A program made the translations under genes and the position numbers. From Callorhinus ursinus (Eukaryota > Chordata > Mammalia > Carnivora > Otariidae), in NCBI RefSeq assembly GCF_003265705.1, contig NW_020312966.1, positions 25,810,293-25,874,292 of the forward strand: 64,000 nt of DNA. The letters run 5' to 3'. Below the pieces are notes generated by a model. It made no database searches. It worked only from the letters and a program-made list of their open reading frames with translations, and was not told the DNA's origin. Position 1 is the stretch's first letter. Each line of letters begins with the position of its first letter. This document shows, in pieces, positions 33,761 through 45,428 of this stretch.

Positions 33761-33956
33761 TTTTTTAAGATTTACTTACTAATTTTAGAGAGAGAGCAAG
33801 AATGGGAGAGGCAGAGAGAGAGGGAGAGAGAATCTCAAGCAGACTCCCTGATGAGCACAGAGCCCCACTCGGGGCTCGATCTCACAACCCTGAGATCATG
33901 ACCTAAGCTGAAACCAAGAGTTGGATGCGCAACTGACTGAGCCACTCAGGAGCCCC
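33761..33956 (-). repeat. CAN-SINE, full length
   Basis: Minus orientation, with target-site duplication TAAGGTTTCAC. Confidence 0.94.
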
Positions 33957-34246
33957 TAAGGTTTCACGTTTTAATGTGAAGGGAACCATTAATGCTAAGA
34001 AGCCTGTGAAGAATTAAGGATGCATACTGTAATCCCTAGAGGCAGCACTAAAAATAATAATGAAAAGGAGCACAGCTAAAAGCTAATAGGAAAATTTAAA
34101 ACAAATATTTAAAAATATTTAAGTAGTCTATGAAATAGAAGGAAAGGAAAATCAGGGGAAAACAAGGGGACAAACATAAAGTGAATAATAAAATGGTGAG
34201 ACAAATCCAAACATACTAGTAATTACTAATATAATTGAAATAGTCT

Positions 34247-34492
34247 AAACCAGGGACCAACAAATTATGATGCCTGAGGGCCAATCTGGCCCAATGCCTG
34301 TTTCTGAAAATAAAGTTTTACTGGATCATAGCTGCACCCATTCATTTACATATTTATTGCTGCTTTCTCTCTTTACTCTTTTTACCACTCTTTGCAGAGT
34401 TGAGTGGATGTGACAAACTAAATGGCCCACGATGTCTGAAATAGTTCCCATTTGGCTCTTAAATAAAAAGTCTGTCCAATCCTCATCTAAGT
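34247..34492 (-). mobile_element. non-autonomous hAT-Charlie DNA transposon
   Basis: 'caaattatgatgcctgaggg' and 'ccaatctggccc' at one end, 'aataaagttttactggatca' inside, and 'atggcccacgatgtctgaaa' near the other end match the MER58/MER3-type hAT element. Inserted in L1 sequence. Subfamily and strand from memory. Confidence 0.7.
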
Positions 34493-35175
34493 TCCCTGAT
34501 TAAAAGGCAAGGATCATCAGAATAAGACAAACTATATGCTTTCTAGAAGAGATATATTTCATATATGAAGACACAGGTCAAGGATAAATGGATAGAGACA
34601 GATTTACCAGGCAAACCGTAAGTGTAAGAAGGCTGGGCGGCTATGCTGTCAGATAATAATAGATTTCAAGATAGAATATTAACAGAGCTGAAGGAGGACA
34701 TTTCTTAATATTCAACAGCCATGTCTCAGCAATTGACCAAATGCAATTTAAAAAAAAACAGTTAAAACAGGAGATCTGAATAACACTATCAAGCACCTTG
34801 ACACTATACTAGGTTTGATACCTAGTATATGACATCCAACAACTGCTGAATTCCCAGTTCTTTAAGTCCATGTGGTACCTCCCCTAGGATAGACCAGATG
34901 TTAGGCCAAAACAATTTTCAGTAAGTTGAAAAAGATGGGAATCAGCATCTGAGCTGGGACTTGCACTTCTAGCCACAGTGAAATAATGAGAATCAGATGT
35001 ATCCTCCTGCCTGGAACAACCAAAAAATATATGAACAATGACAAAATCTGAAGAGACAATATATATTCTGACAGCAGACAAAATACACGAAACAATGGTT
35101 TTTAAGATGCCAGACACCCAGTAGGAAAGGTGACCCTGAGACACAGACACAGATGGGGGGAGCTCCACAACTGCC

Positions 35176-35668
35176 CAGTGTGGTAGGCAGCCTCTAAGAT
35201 GGTCCTCAGTGATCCTTGTACCCCGGCCTTCCCAGCCTTGTGTAATTCCCTTCTCTCAAGTAACCTGCTCAAACTAATAAAATATGGCAACATTGAGGGA
35301 ATGATTAGGTCACAAAAGAATGTTATTTTGTCTCGGTAGCAGATTCTCTCTCTTGCTGACTTTGAAGAGGCAAGCTACAATACTGGAGGTCTGTGTGGCA
35401 AGGGACCAAGGGTGGCCTCCCATCCAACAGCCAACAAGAAACTAAGTCCCGTGGTCCAATAACGCAACGAACGGAATCCTGCAACAACCACAGAAGTAAG
35501 TGAGGAAGTGAATCTTTTGCACAGCTTTGCAAAAGACCCTGAGGTAGAGGACCCAGCTAAGCCGTGTTCAGACTCCTGACCCTGGGATAATAAATGCATG
35601 TTGTTTTAAGCCGTGTTGTTTTAAGTTTTCGGGACGATTTGTTACATAGCAATGGATAACTAATACAT
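35176..35668 (+). mobile_element. MLT1-type solo LTR (ERVL-MaLR)
   Basis: It opens with 'ggcagcctctaagatggtcc' and contains 'gacccagctaagccgtgttc'. It ends with the MaLR hallmark 'aatgcatgttgttttaagcc', then 'ggataactaatac'. An AATAAA signal lies at the expected place. No internal retroviral genes adjoin it. Confidence 0.85.
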
Positions 35669-36079
35669 CCAACGGACTGCCTTGAGCGTTTCCAGGCTGT
35701 AGCACAGAGTTAGGGAATCCATGCATAAGAACTGAACAGATGGAACGCAGAGTCTGAGGAGGCCCATGTGGCTGGAGTTTGTAGAACAGAGTATTGAGAA
35801 AGGAGACACATGTAGAGAACTCTGGAGATCAGCAAAGGGTCCTCCTTGAGTATTTAGCAAGGCAGAGATCACCATATGCATGTGAGGAAACTACTCAAGG
35901 CCAGGAAAAGAACTATTTAACAGTATTAGAGGTAACAGTGCTCAGCGCTCAAACAGGGCCCATTCTGACAGCCATACTAGAAAACTGCATGATACACAAA
36001 ACACTGGGTTGAATCCACAGAAGAGTCATGTTAATATGAGGGAATAAATAGCTCTCGGCTGAGAACTGCTTTGGTCCCA

Positions 36080-37000
36080 CTTAACAAATCTTAAAAGCAA
36101 GACCTGAAAGGATCAAATTGTTTCCAAGTAACTTAAATGCATCCCAAATAAAAGCTCATAAATATTTTTAGGAACACAAACATACCTAGCATCCAAAAAG
36201 ATAAAATTAATACTGTCTGGCATCCAAACAAAGATTACTAGGGAAAAAAAGAAGAAAAATCACAACCCACAATGAAAAAGAATCAGTCAATAAAAACCAA
36301 TCTGAACAAACACATGTGAGAATTACAACTGATGTAGTTACATTCCACATGTCCAAAATAAATAGACAATAGCAGGCAAAATTTTTTAAAAAGGCTCAAA
36401 ATGAACTCGGAGATAAAAACTAAAAAGATCAAGATGAAAAATGCAGTGATGGGTTAATGGCAAATTAGACACTGCAAAGTAAAGATTGGTGAACTTGAAG
36501 ACAGCAATAAAACTATCCAAAAATCAAACAAACAAACAAACAAAACAGAGAGAAAAGATCATCTTTTTAAAAGAATGAACAGAGTACCAGTGAGGCAAAT
36601 CTAAACTGACTAGGATTTGTGCAATTGAAATCTACAGATTGGGGGGGTGGGGCAGAAAAAATACTTGAAGAAATAGTAGCTAAAAATTGTACAAATTTAA
36701 TGAAAACTATAGACCCACAGACCCAAGAAGCTCAACAAATTCTAAGCACAGAAACATGGAGAAAACGAAACCAATACATATAATAATCAAATCAGTCAAA
36801 ACTAGTGACAAAGAGAAAAATCTTAAAATCAGCCAGAGAAAAAAGACACATTAAAAATAAAATACAGACAACACACCAAAAACAAAGCAATCTAGAAGGC
36901 TGTGGAGCAACCTCTTTAAAGTACTTACAGAAAGAAAAAAATTGTGTCACCTCAGAATTTTATATAGAGAGGAAATACCTTTCAAAAATGAAAATAAAAT
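36080..37000 (+). mobile_element. old L1 ORF1 region, sense
   Basis: 'caaagattactaggg' and 'tcacaacccacaatgaaaaa' lie upstream; 'ttaaaatcagccagagaaaa' and 'cctcagaattttatatagag' are typical of the ORF1 region of older L1s. No intact frame. Confidence 0.7.
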
Positions 37001-37180
37001 GGGGCGCCTGGGTGGCTCAGTTGGTTAAGCGTCTGCCTTCAGCTCAGGTCATGATCCCAGGGTCCTGGGAATGAGTCCCACATCGGGCTCCCTGCTTCTC
37101 CCTCTCCCTCTGCCCCTCCTTCTGTTTGTGCGCTCTCTCTCTCAGATAAATAAATAGAATCTTTCAAAAAAATAAAAAAA
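37001..37180 (+). repeat. CAN-SINE, full length
   Basis: Head and tail are complete. Inserted between two L1 parts. Confidence 0.93.
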
Positions 37181-37279
37181 GTTAAGTAACTAACTGGTCT
37201 AAGCTCATCATACAATCAATAAATCTCAAACGAGCCCTGAAGTTCAAACCGGTTTGCTTTTCAAAACCAGGCTGAATGA

Positions 37280-37770
37280 AAACTTATGTTCACAGAAAAA
37301 AATTCATGTACATGAATATTTAGAGCAGTACAATTCATAATTACCCAAAACTGGAAACAATCCAAATGTTCTTTAACGGATGAACAGATTAAAACAACAC
37401 TGGTGTATCTATTTAGTGGAATGTTACTGAACAATAAGCAACTCTCACAAGACAAAGGAATCTCAAAGGCATGGTGCTGAGTGACAGTTGCCAGGCCGAA
37501 AACGTTATACAGCATAAGATTCCATTTATATGACATCCCGGAAAAGACAAACTAGAGAGATGGGGACCAGTCCGCGGCTGCCCGAGGTTAACGGTGGGAA
37601 AAAAGGTGTGAATATAATAAAGGGAGAGCACAAGGCAGGTTTCCGGAGTCAGTGAAACAGCTCTGCGTCTTGATTGTGGCGGTGGTTTGGTTGCACGCTT
37701 CTAAACGTGTTAGAACTGCACGCCCCTCTCCTATCAATTTTACTGTCTGATAAATTTGCAACTAAACAAA
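37280..37770 (+). mobile_element. old L1 3' portion, sense
   Basis: 'ttcataattacccaaaactg' with 'gaaacaatccaaatg', then 'tggaatgttactgaacaata', is the classic L1 ORF2 end. The minus-strand frames here are shadows. Confidence 0.75.
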
Positions 37771-38619
37771 CCAGGCCGTTTTCATTAAGCCACGATGGAT
37801 AAAAGGCTGGGAGAAGGGGTCACGGGAAGTGACACAGGAGGGGCTTTGCTCCTGGCTCCCACCGGCGCTCCCTACAGGCCCCCCGCCCCCCAGCCCAGGG
37901 CGCCTTCTTCCCACCTGCTCCTACAAACTTCTCTCCCTGTAAAGGGAAGCTGCCTGTCCTCACATCCCGTCTGCACCTCACCCCTGTTCTGTACAGATAC
38001 CGGTTTCTGCGATTTGTCCCGCATAACTGACCTCCTGGACTTGCAGGTACACAGGCAGGCTCAAGAAGGTGGTGAGACTCGTGCTGTGTGAGTAACCTCG
38101 GGAGCCTGGTTAGTGGACGTGGGCTGGCCTCCAGGTCAGAACGGGCCCTTCTGTTCCTCACACCAAGAGCTACACATCTTGTCTCACGTCCCCTCCTGCT
38201 CCAAGCGGGGCTGGCCCCCCAGGATGGAATCCCCGAGGGGAGGCAGACACAGAGCCCGGGCTCCTTGAAAATACAAAAACACGAGAACATGGAAACGCAG
38301 CTTGCTCCGAACTGCACGTAGGCGAACAAATGTTTGACTGCAGACCCTGTTATTCACCCTCTGAATGTGGCCCTTATGGGGACGGTCAGTGGCAAGTCTC
38401 AGCCGAGGGGAGGACGCTCTGCCCGGGGCTCCCAGCCGGGACTCCAGCCTGGCCGTCTCCATGGGGCTTCCCCAGCTGATGAGGCTGGATGTGGTAAGCA
38501 CCCGGGCGGATGCAGCTTTGCCTTATTCTCCTTTACTGCCTACTATTGCTCTCATCTATGTGCAGATTCCTTTCCTCTTCGGTTTTTGTTAGTTCCTATA
38601 GTAATAATAATGTTTCTTT
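37771..38619. other. no gene seen; GC-rich approach to CpG island
   Basis: Frames on both strands up to 169 codons overlap, with no domain. A short exon of the minus-strand zinc-finger gene could lie here but I cannot identify one. Confidence 0.35.
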
Positions 38620-39280
38620 CCTCTTCCGCACCGAAACGCGGCTGTTGTGAATCTTTTGTGCAGAGCACCCCCACGCGCCACCCGGTCACTGTCTCACCTC
38701 TCTCTCCCTGCACAGTCGTCGCCGCCAGCGCGGGGTGCTGCGGTCGCCCGGGCATCACGCGGGCTCCGCGGCCCCGCCACCGCTGGTCCGCTCCCCCAGG
38801 GGCCCTCCCTGCGGACACCCGCCTCCTTGCGGCCTCTGGAACCCAGGCCGGACCCCGTCACGCTCCGGGGAGCCCCTACCGCCGGGCTCCCAGGCCCGGC
38901 CGCAGAGGCCGAGCACCCGCGGAGACGCACCGCAGGTCCGGGGCCTGGAGGGGCGTCGGCGCCCGGACCCCCGCGCCGCTCGCGGGCAACAGCTGCCGCA
39001 CCTGAGAAGGTGACAGAGCAAGGCCCTGGGAAACTTCGGGACCTGCCAGGCCTGGCCCACCAGCCCCGAGCTAAAGGCACCAACTACCCGGTCCCGACAC
39101 CGATCCCGGAGGAACTACGGTTCGGCGGCTCTCCGCCCCGCGGGAAGCGCTCCTTCCCCGGGGACATTCCCCAGATGCGTCTGCGGCTGCGCGGACTCGG
39201 GGCGGGGGCGGGGCTAGAGCCGGTCCACGTGACTCTACGTGGGCGGGTCTTCCGGGCTGGGCTGGTCTGAGTCTCCAGGA
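38620..39280 (-). promoter_or_regulatory. CpG island, probable ZNF204-like promoter
   Basis: Dense CpG. Close to its upper edge are GC boxes (GGGGCGGGGGCGGGGC, 39,199-39,214), an E-box CACGTG (39,226-39,231), another GC box GGGCGGG (39,241-39,247) and an ETS-type TTCCGGG (39,250-39,256). A donor AG|GTGAGA on the minus strand near 38,698 could end a first exon. It is the only CpG island upstream of the minus-strand zinc-finger exon. The 223- and 207-codon frames inside are GC artefacts. Confidence 0.65.
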
Positions 39281-39299
39281 CGCCGCCCCAGTAACTGGG

Positions 39300-39929
39300 G
39301 TATACCTGAGTAATTTGCATGCACCGAAGTGCCTCAGCAAAGGAGAAAGGCAGGTTCCTACCATCTTTTCTTAAACCGTGATGAAAAATCATAGAGCCCC
39401 AGGAAAATCAGACTCCTTCATTTCAGGATGGCGATAGACAATGACTGTTAAACACATACCGTGTGCTAGGCACTCTTCTAAGCACCTTACATGTATTATC
39501 TCATTTGAAAAAGCAAAAATCGGCTCTGCCATAGGCCAGACTCAGAGGACACTGATAGAGCCTGCTGCAAAGTTAACAGCAAATATTTCTCCCAAAATCA
39601 TACTGCAGCTGTAAAGTTTCACCATGATCCTCTTTGAATAATTACTGCTTTCTTTTCAATGATATCTTCGCCTTGTTACTCCCACTTAAAAAAATCACCA
39701 AGAAATCTTCTCTGCTAAAATCAGAGACTGTCAGAAACTGTTTGACATCACTGTCAGGATAAGTAAATGCTCCACTCTTGCCTGGAGGATCGGAGCCACC
39801 TTCAACAAAAACAATAGTTGTAGAGCTCCAGGTACAGCATTTTCACACACAACGTATCACATTTACAGTGACTTTGAGATTTCAAAAACAAAGCAGGACC
39901 CTGAATCTACTTTTTAATCCAGACAAGCC
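39300..39929. other. intergenic, MIR-like part
   Basis: A MIR-like piece at about 39,430-39,520 ('gtgctaggcactcttctaag' with 'caccttacatgtattatctc'). No coding signal. Confidence 0.5.
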
Positions 39930-40111
39930 GGGGTGCCTGGGTGGCTCCCTCGGTTAAGCATCTGACTCCTGATTTCTGCTCAGGTCATGATCTCAGGGTC
40001 ATGACATCAAGCCCCATGTGGAGCCCTGTGGCCCATGTGGAACTCAGGTCAGCTCCACACAGGGCGGGGAGCCTGCTTAAGATTCTCTCTCTCAAAAAAA
40101 AAAAAAAAAAA
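39930..40111 (+). repeat. CAN-SINE with internal duplication
   Basis: Head and tail are present. The middle repeats GCCC(C)ATGTGGA(G/A)C imperfectly, a local duplication within the body. Confidence 0.85.
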
Positions 40112-41690
40112 CAGAATTAATGCAAACCAGCCTTGCATTGAGTCTATCAAAACAGTTTCATAAAATGTTACCTAAAATTTTACTTTTTCTCAAAATCCTG
40201 CAATAACTCTGTTTCATTCTTTGTGAGATGCTCCAGGTTACTGCTGGTAATGGTCTACCTTGTTGCGGTGGATGAATAAACCTAATTTTGTTGGACTATG
40301 CATTTATTCCTGGTAGTCCTTATCAGATGTGCTTAGCACATTTTACTTCAAAACATAAGCTCCAACAGAGACTGGCATGTTGTAGATTATCAAATAATTT
40401 TTGAATAAATGAAGTCATTATTATTAACCTCATTTTACAGATGAGGAAACGGTCTCAGAGAGGTTAAATAAGGTTACCCATGATTTGGCTAGAGGAGCTC
40501 ACATCCTTAATTGTTGTGTTATGGGCCCTACTACTTGCGCAAGATAGGACATGCTTCAAGTTTCAGAACTAGCAAATGGCAAAACTAAGATTAGAGTCCA
40601 TGTTTAATCCCAATCCAATTATTTTCCTACCCTACCTACTGGGGTATTTGTGTGTGTGTGTTTGTGTGTATGTATGTGTGTGTGTGTGAGAGAGAGATGT
40701 ATACTCTAGCTCATCTACCTGACCTGGTATAGACCTCAGTATATTTACCAATGACAACATCTCCAGGATCCAAATACTGTCGTATTGTGGAGGGAAACTG
40801 TCAGATTGTATCCCTTGGTAAGGTATGGCCTTGATGCAAGTTGTTCATTCTGACAGTGATGAATGTGAGTGAAGTGGCCTAGCTCAGAGAAGCACACTGG
40901 TAGTTGGAAGAAATCAGTGCTGAGCAGAAAAGTGGAGTAGCTGGTGCTGAATTAAGTGCTTATGTGTCTGCATCTCCGAAAATGTCATAGGCTCTTGCTC
41001 CTTCCTAAATAGACAAGCCTGAGAGACAATATCAATGGATTTGTCTGATTGTCTCTCTACGTTTCCTGAGTCTTACATCCTTATGTCTAAGCAAGCCTCC
41101 CACAGTCCTTTGGCTAAGAATGGGCGGAATTTGAAACCCCTCACAGTGTGTGGCATTCTCCCTTGGTGCATCTCAGAGATTGTTCCTTGGTGGTTCCTTC
41201 TATAGGTTGTTACGAAGATGAAACGAGTTATGAATGTGATGCTGCTAAGAACCCAGCCTGGCAAATGGCACAAGGAGTCTCTCAAAGAAATTGGGAACAG
41301 TTAAGAGAGAGTCAAACAGAACTCAGAATTCAATATGTAGAACATTAATGCTCCTAAATGAAAAATGGCCACAGGGATTCCAATAAAGCAAAATTGGAAA
41401 AAAATAAAGCAATTCTATCTGGAAAAATTAAAAAGTAGAAAATCATTGTCAAAATAAGCTGGGAAAGATTAAAGCTCATGACCTTCAGTGATGCAGCAAG
41501 ACATGGAATATATATGTGCATGAGTGTATGTGGAAAGAAATGCATCTGAGCTTGAACCTGGATCCTGTAGATTCGCAAATCTAAATAAAGAGCTAGTTTT
41601 ACAAACTTCTCAGGAATGTATACATATTGTAAAGAAAAAATATGTGTCCTTAAAGAGAAATAATAGAAATTAATGGTCTGCTTGCATAAC
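40112..41690. other. intergenic, MIR and GT microsatellite
   Basis: A MIR-like stretch at about 40,425-40,620 and a (GT)n tract at 40,651-40,689. The remainder shows no gene. Confidence 0.5.
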
Positions 41691-41900
41691 ATTTTTTTTC
41701 AAATATTTTTGAAAGTATTTTTAAGCATACAGGTGAATGACTTGACAAATGTATACACTTGAGTAACCACCACACTGGTCATGATACAGAACATGTCTGT
41801 CCCCCAGAAAGTTTATGCAACATTTTAGTGATTTCCCATTAAATAGATGAAATCAGAGGGGTTTTTTTATTAAAAACATATTTGAATTATTGGTTTTATA
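41690..41900 (-). mobile_element. old L1 3' UTR fragment, antisense
   Basis: 'ggtgaatgacttgacaaatg' with 'tatacacttgagtaaccacc' is the reverse complement of an L1ME-type 3' UTR. Confidence 0.6.
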
Positions 41901-42508
41901 ACAAAAATTTGTATACTACTTTGTTTGAAGTTATGTCTTTTGGAATTTGTTAACTAACTTTAACTGATTTTGCAAATGAAAAATAGCCTTATTGACTTTT
42001 ACATACTCAAACTGCCCCAAACGCCAGCAAGCCCTTAGAGTCTTACCAAAATTACCATCATGTCATTAACCCATCAATGGATGGATTAAATAGAAGTCAG
42101 TGGAAGTGTAAACCTGTATTTTCAATTTAATATTGTTGAACACTGGCCTAAAGATTTTGACAAATAATTTCTGTTCCCTGCCACAATTTCTGTTCTCGAT
42201 GTTTGGTTGTATTATAACCGTGACCATACAATCTAGAGAATATTTTAAACTGTATGTGAACTTAGACTGATTAACAGCCAACTAAAACTAAATAGAAGTG
42301 CATTTTTGGGGGAGAGGAATCCAGTTTCAGTTTCGTCATGTTTAGGTCATTTCTGGTTTCCTCCTGCTATGCTGTGGGTATCTCAGGGGAACTTGGATTT
42401 AGTATCATCTTACCTTCTGACCTAAGGCCCAATCTACTAGAGTGACGTGACCTCATTGAATGTGGATAATTAGGTTCACTCACGAAGCATAATAACACAG
42501 TGCTCTTT
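41901..42508. other. no gene seen
   Basis: AT-rich sequence with one 71-codon minus-strand frame lacking any domain. Confidence 0.35.
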
Positions 42509-42691
42509 TAAAAAGATTTTCTTTATTAGAGAGAGAGCGCACACGCGCATGAGCTGGGGGGGCAAGGGCAGAGGGAGAGGGAGAAGCAGGCCTCCCACTG
42601 AGCAGGGAGCCTGATGCGAGGCTCGATCCCAGGACCCCGGGATCCCGAGTCAAAGGCAGATGCCCAACCATCTGAGCCACCCAGGTGCCCC
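42509..42691 (-). repeat. CAN-SINE, full length
   Basis: Minus orientation. The flanks CAGTGCTCTTTTAAA and ATAGTGCTTTTTAAA suggest a target-site duplication. Confidence 0.92.
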
Positions 42692-42838
42692 AGCATAGTG
42701 CTTTTTAAACAAAGTGCCAAGTAATAAGAATAATAGAAATAGGCTCAGAGATTTAGTATCTGTGTGTCTTTCCTGATCCTCTACTTCTTCACTGGTATGT
42801 TCAAAGAAGAGAAGATAGGCTTCGAAAAGTACATGTCA

Positions 42839-43030
42839 GGGACACCTGGGTGGCTCAGTCAGTTAAGCGGCTGCCTTCGGCTCAGGTCACAATCCTGGGG
42901 CCTTGGGATCGAGCCCCACATCCAGCTCCCTGTTCAGCAGAGAGCCTGCTTCTCCCTCTCCATCTGCCTGCCGCTCTGCCTACTTGTGCGCTCTCTCTGT
43001 CAAATAAATAAATAAAGTCTGAAAAAAAAA
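42839..43030 (+). repeat. CAN-SINE, full length
   Basis: Perfect target-site duplication AAAAGTACATGTC. Confidence 0.96.
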
Positions 43031-43389
43031 AAGTACATGTCTATAATCCTGTAGAGATTTATTCTTGTGAAATACATCTTGAAAATCACTCTCTTCCCAT
43101 GTGTCTTTCCCCCTTAGATAAAATCTTGTGGTGTTGGAGATGAGGAAGTGAAGAGAAGCATAGTGATGGAATGAACAGCTCTGTTAAAGGGCTCAGTTAT
43201 CTAAAAGGTGTCCCTTTGCTTCCATAGGTCCTCTGGAATTGTCTCTGTCACAGCTCTGATAGATACTTGGATTCCTGGCTTCTCTGTATAGAACTCGTGG
43301 ATGTAGAATTTGGGGTGATCTTCCAATTAAAACGTTTTCTCAATTTCTATGTGGGTGGTTCCATTTCCATTTGAGGCACTCCTTTTTTA
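43031..43389. other. no gene seen
   Basis: Unremarkable sequence without coding signal or recognised repeat. Confidence 0.35.
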
Positions 43390-43560
43390 AATTTTTCATT
43401 ATTAAAGTATGCCTGACAGTCAATGTTATATTAGTTTCAGGGACACAATGTAGTCATTCAATAATTCTATACATCGCACGATGCTCACTACCATAAGAGA
43501 GGTTACCAGCTCTCACCATACAACGTTATTACGATATTTTTTACTAGATTCCCTGTGTTG
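43390..43560 (-). mobile_element. old L1 3' UTR fragment, antisense
   Basis: 'gttatattagtttcagggac' with 'atgtagtcattcaataattc' matches an inverted L1M 3' end. Confidence 0.6.
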
Positions 43561-43879
43561 GACTTTTCATCTCCATGACTTATTTGTTTTATAGAGGAAT
43601 TCCTATTTTTTAAGGTTTCAGAGAGCTTCCGAAGATGAGGGCATGAAAAGTCTGACCGAAAATGTGTTAATGAATGATAGAAGCATTTACATGGAGTATC
43701 TATAAGAAACACTGATAAAAAGCTGAAATATCAGAACTACACAATACCTGTCCTCAAGTATCTCACAAAATTTATTTGTTAGTGTCTTGCTCACAACATT
43801 AACTGGCTGGCCTTTCATGAAATGTCAAGTCTTAAACTTTCCTTGTATTGCCAGTGAAGTCTTTGATCTCAGGTGATGA

Positions 43880-44079
43880 CTGATTTTTACCTGAAGTCAA
43901 TACATTCTTCACATTCACAGAATTTCTGGGTAGTGTGAGTTATTCGATGCTTAAAAGGATTCTATTCTGGGGGTGCCTGGGTGGTGCAGTTACTTGAGTG
44001 CCTGACTCTTGGTTTCGGCTGCTCAGGTCATGATGTCAGGGTCCTGGGATCAGGCCACGTCAGGCTTAATCTGCTTGAG

Positions 44080-44125
<46 letters not shown>

Positions 44126-44435
44126 CCTTCTCTCGCCCTCTCAAATAAATAAATAAATCTGTATTTAAAAAAGGATTGTATGCTGACTGAAGGCTTTCTC
44201 AGGCTGACTACATCTGTAAGGTCTTTTTGCAGTGTGCCTTCTTCTGAGTGCTGGTGAGACTTGTGCTCCGGGGAAAGGTTTTGCCACATTCACCACTTTC
44301 GTAGGGTTTCTCTCTGGTATAGGTTATCTGATGTGTGATAAGGTGTGAACTCTGGCTGGAGGCTTTCCCACACCAGCTACATTCCCAGGGTCTCTCTCAT
44401 GTTTTCTGATGTTTGGCAATATGTGAACTCTGGCT
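43880..44435 (-). pseudogene. C2H2 zinc-finger gene fossil
   Basis: Read on the minus strand, the pieces outside the SINE translate to decayed finger units. One is [20 protein letters not shown] with a broken linker TREKPYE, next comes [15 protein letters not shown], and in another frame HTTQKFCECEEC. Stops and frame changes separate them, first cysteines are lost (YES for YEC), and no frame spans two good fingers. A SINE splits the array at 43,970-44,170 and another lies directly at the other end. It is on the same strand as the ZNF204-like gene and 17 kb upstream, so it is probably a relic of an extra family member. Confidence 0.82.
43970..44170 (+). repeat. CAN-SINE, inside zinc-finger fossil
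   Basis: Target-site duplication AAAAGGATTCTAT/AAAAGGATTGTAT. The CT-rich core has expanded to a (CT)n run at 44,081-44,123. Confidence 0.94.
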
Positions 44436-44610
44436 GGGGCGCCTGGGTGGCTCAGTTGGTTAACCATCTGCCTTCAACAGCTCAGATCATGATCCCAGGA
44501 TCAAGCCCCAGATCCCCACATCAGGCGCCGGGCTCAGCAGGGAGTCTGCTTCTTCCTCTGCCCCCCCAACGCGTTCTCTTTCTCTCAAATAAATAAAATC
44601 TTTTAAAAAA
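44436..44610 (+). repeat. CAN-SINE, full length
   Basis: Head GGGGCGCCTGGGTGGCTCAG directly abuts finger-coding sequence (ACTCTGGCT). The tail ends near 44,610. Confidence 0.92.
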
Positions 44611-45425
44611 AGAAATAAGAGGCCTTTTAAGTGAATGTCAGGACTGTGGCTTTCACTTGTGAGTGAGATGGGGAGCCGCTGGAGGCTTGCGAGCGGCAGG
44701 TAATGTGATGGACTGTGAATGCCTGGGAGCTATTGTGGGAGCAGTGCGTTGGACCGGACAGCAGGGAGGAGTGAAGCCATGCAAACAGATGTCACTGCCC
44801 AGCCCTCTGCAGTTCCTTTCTTCCGCTGTGCTAGCCCCAGGTCCCCTCCATGTCCAAGACACCCCAGGAGAGCACCGAGCAGCAAGCTGCCACGATACTC
44901 CTCTTTCCTTTGGTTTATTTAAGGTGACGCTGGCATTTTAAAGATAGACTTTTACTAGAGAATAAAAATATAGGAGCAGAAGTGGATGAGTTTAGGGAGT
45001 ACATGTCTCTCATCCTACTTGGTGCCACTCACTCACTTCCTTCACTCCAGCCCTGCAGGAACCTGAGCCTCTCTCTGTGGATATAGACAGAAGCCAGCTT
45101 GGCCACCACAACGGTGGGATTCTCAGGCCTTCTTGGGGTACGGCTCTTGGAAGTCATGAGGTGCAGTGAGGAACATATTTGCAGTTCAGAGCCTAAGGAC
45201 AAAGAGAGGTGTTTCTTCTAATTTATCCAGGAGGTGAGAACTGGACAGTGCAAAACATCTTGGGGACAGAGGGGTGACCTCGAGGGTTCTGTTTGGGAGG
45301 GAAAAAAAAAACCCAAACAGTAGCTTCCAAGAAGGACTGAGAATCCCACCAGTCTGGTGACAGAACCAGTCCTTAATATATTGTCTAGTTATTTTGCTGA
45401 CTTCTTTTACCATCTGTTGCGTAGT
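44611..45425. other. no gene seen
   Basis: Frames on both strands at 44,653-44,941 and 45,186-45,413 are short and domain-free. I recognise no repeat family with confidence. Confidence 0.35.
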
Positions 45426-45428
45426 CCA

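Larger units (their letters stand above)
33540..35100 (+). mobile_element. old L1 ORF2 region, sense
   Basis: 'ctatatgctttctagaagag' and 'ggatagaccagatgttaggc' match the L1 endonuclease-domain coding region, heavily mutated. It is interrupted by a SINE and a hAT element. Confidence 0.7.
26922..38697 (-). other. probable large intron of the ZNF204-like gene
   Basis: It spans from the acceptor at 26,922-26,923 to a candidate donor (AG|GTGAGA, GT at 38,696-38,697 read on the minus strand) inside the CpG island. The span is filled with SINEs, L1, MIR and other repeats. I looked for KRAB-A/B or SCAN coding motifs on the minus strand and saw none, but short exons could be missed by eye. Confidence 0.4.

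Noticed and set aside
38334..39392. Frames of 101-223 codons in all directions
   Set aside because: CpG-island composition; no recognisable domain, and the region reads as a promoter.
44081..44123. CT-rich run as a separate regulatory element
   Set aside because: It is the expanded CT core of a CAN-SINE.
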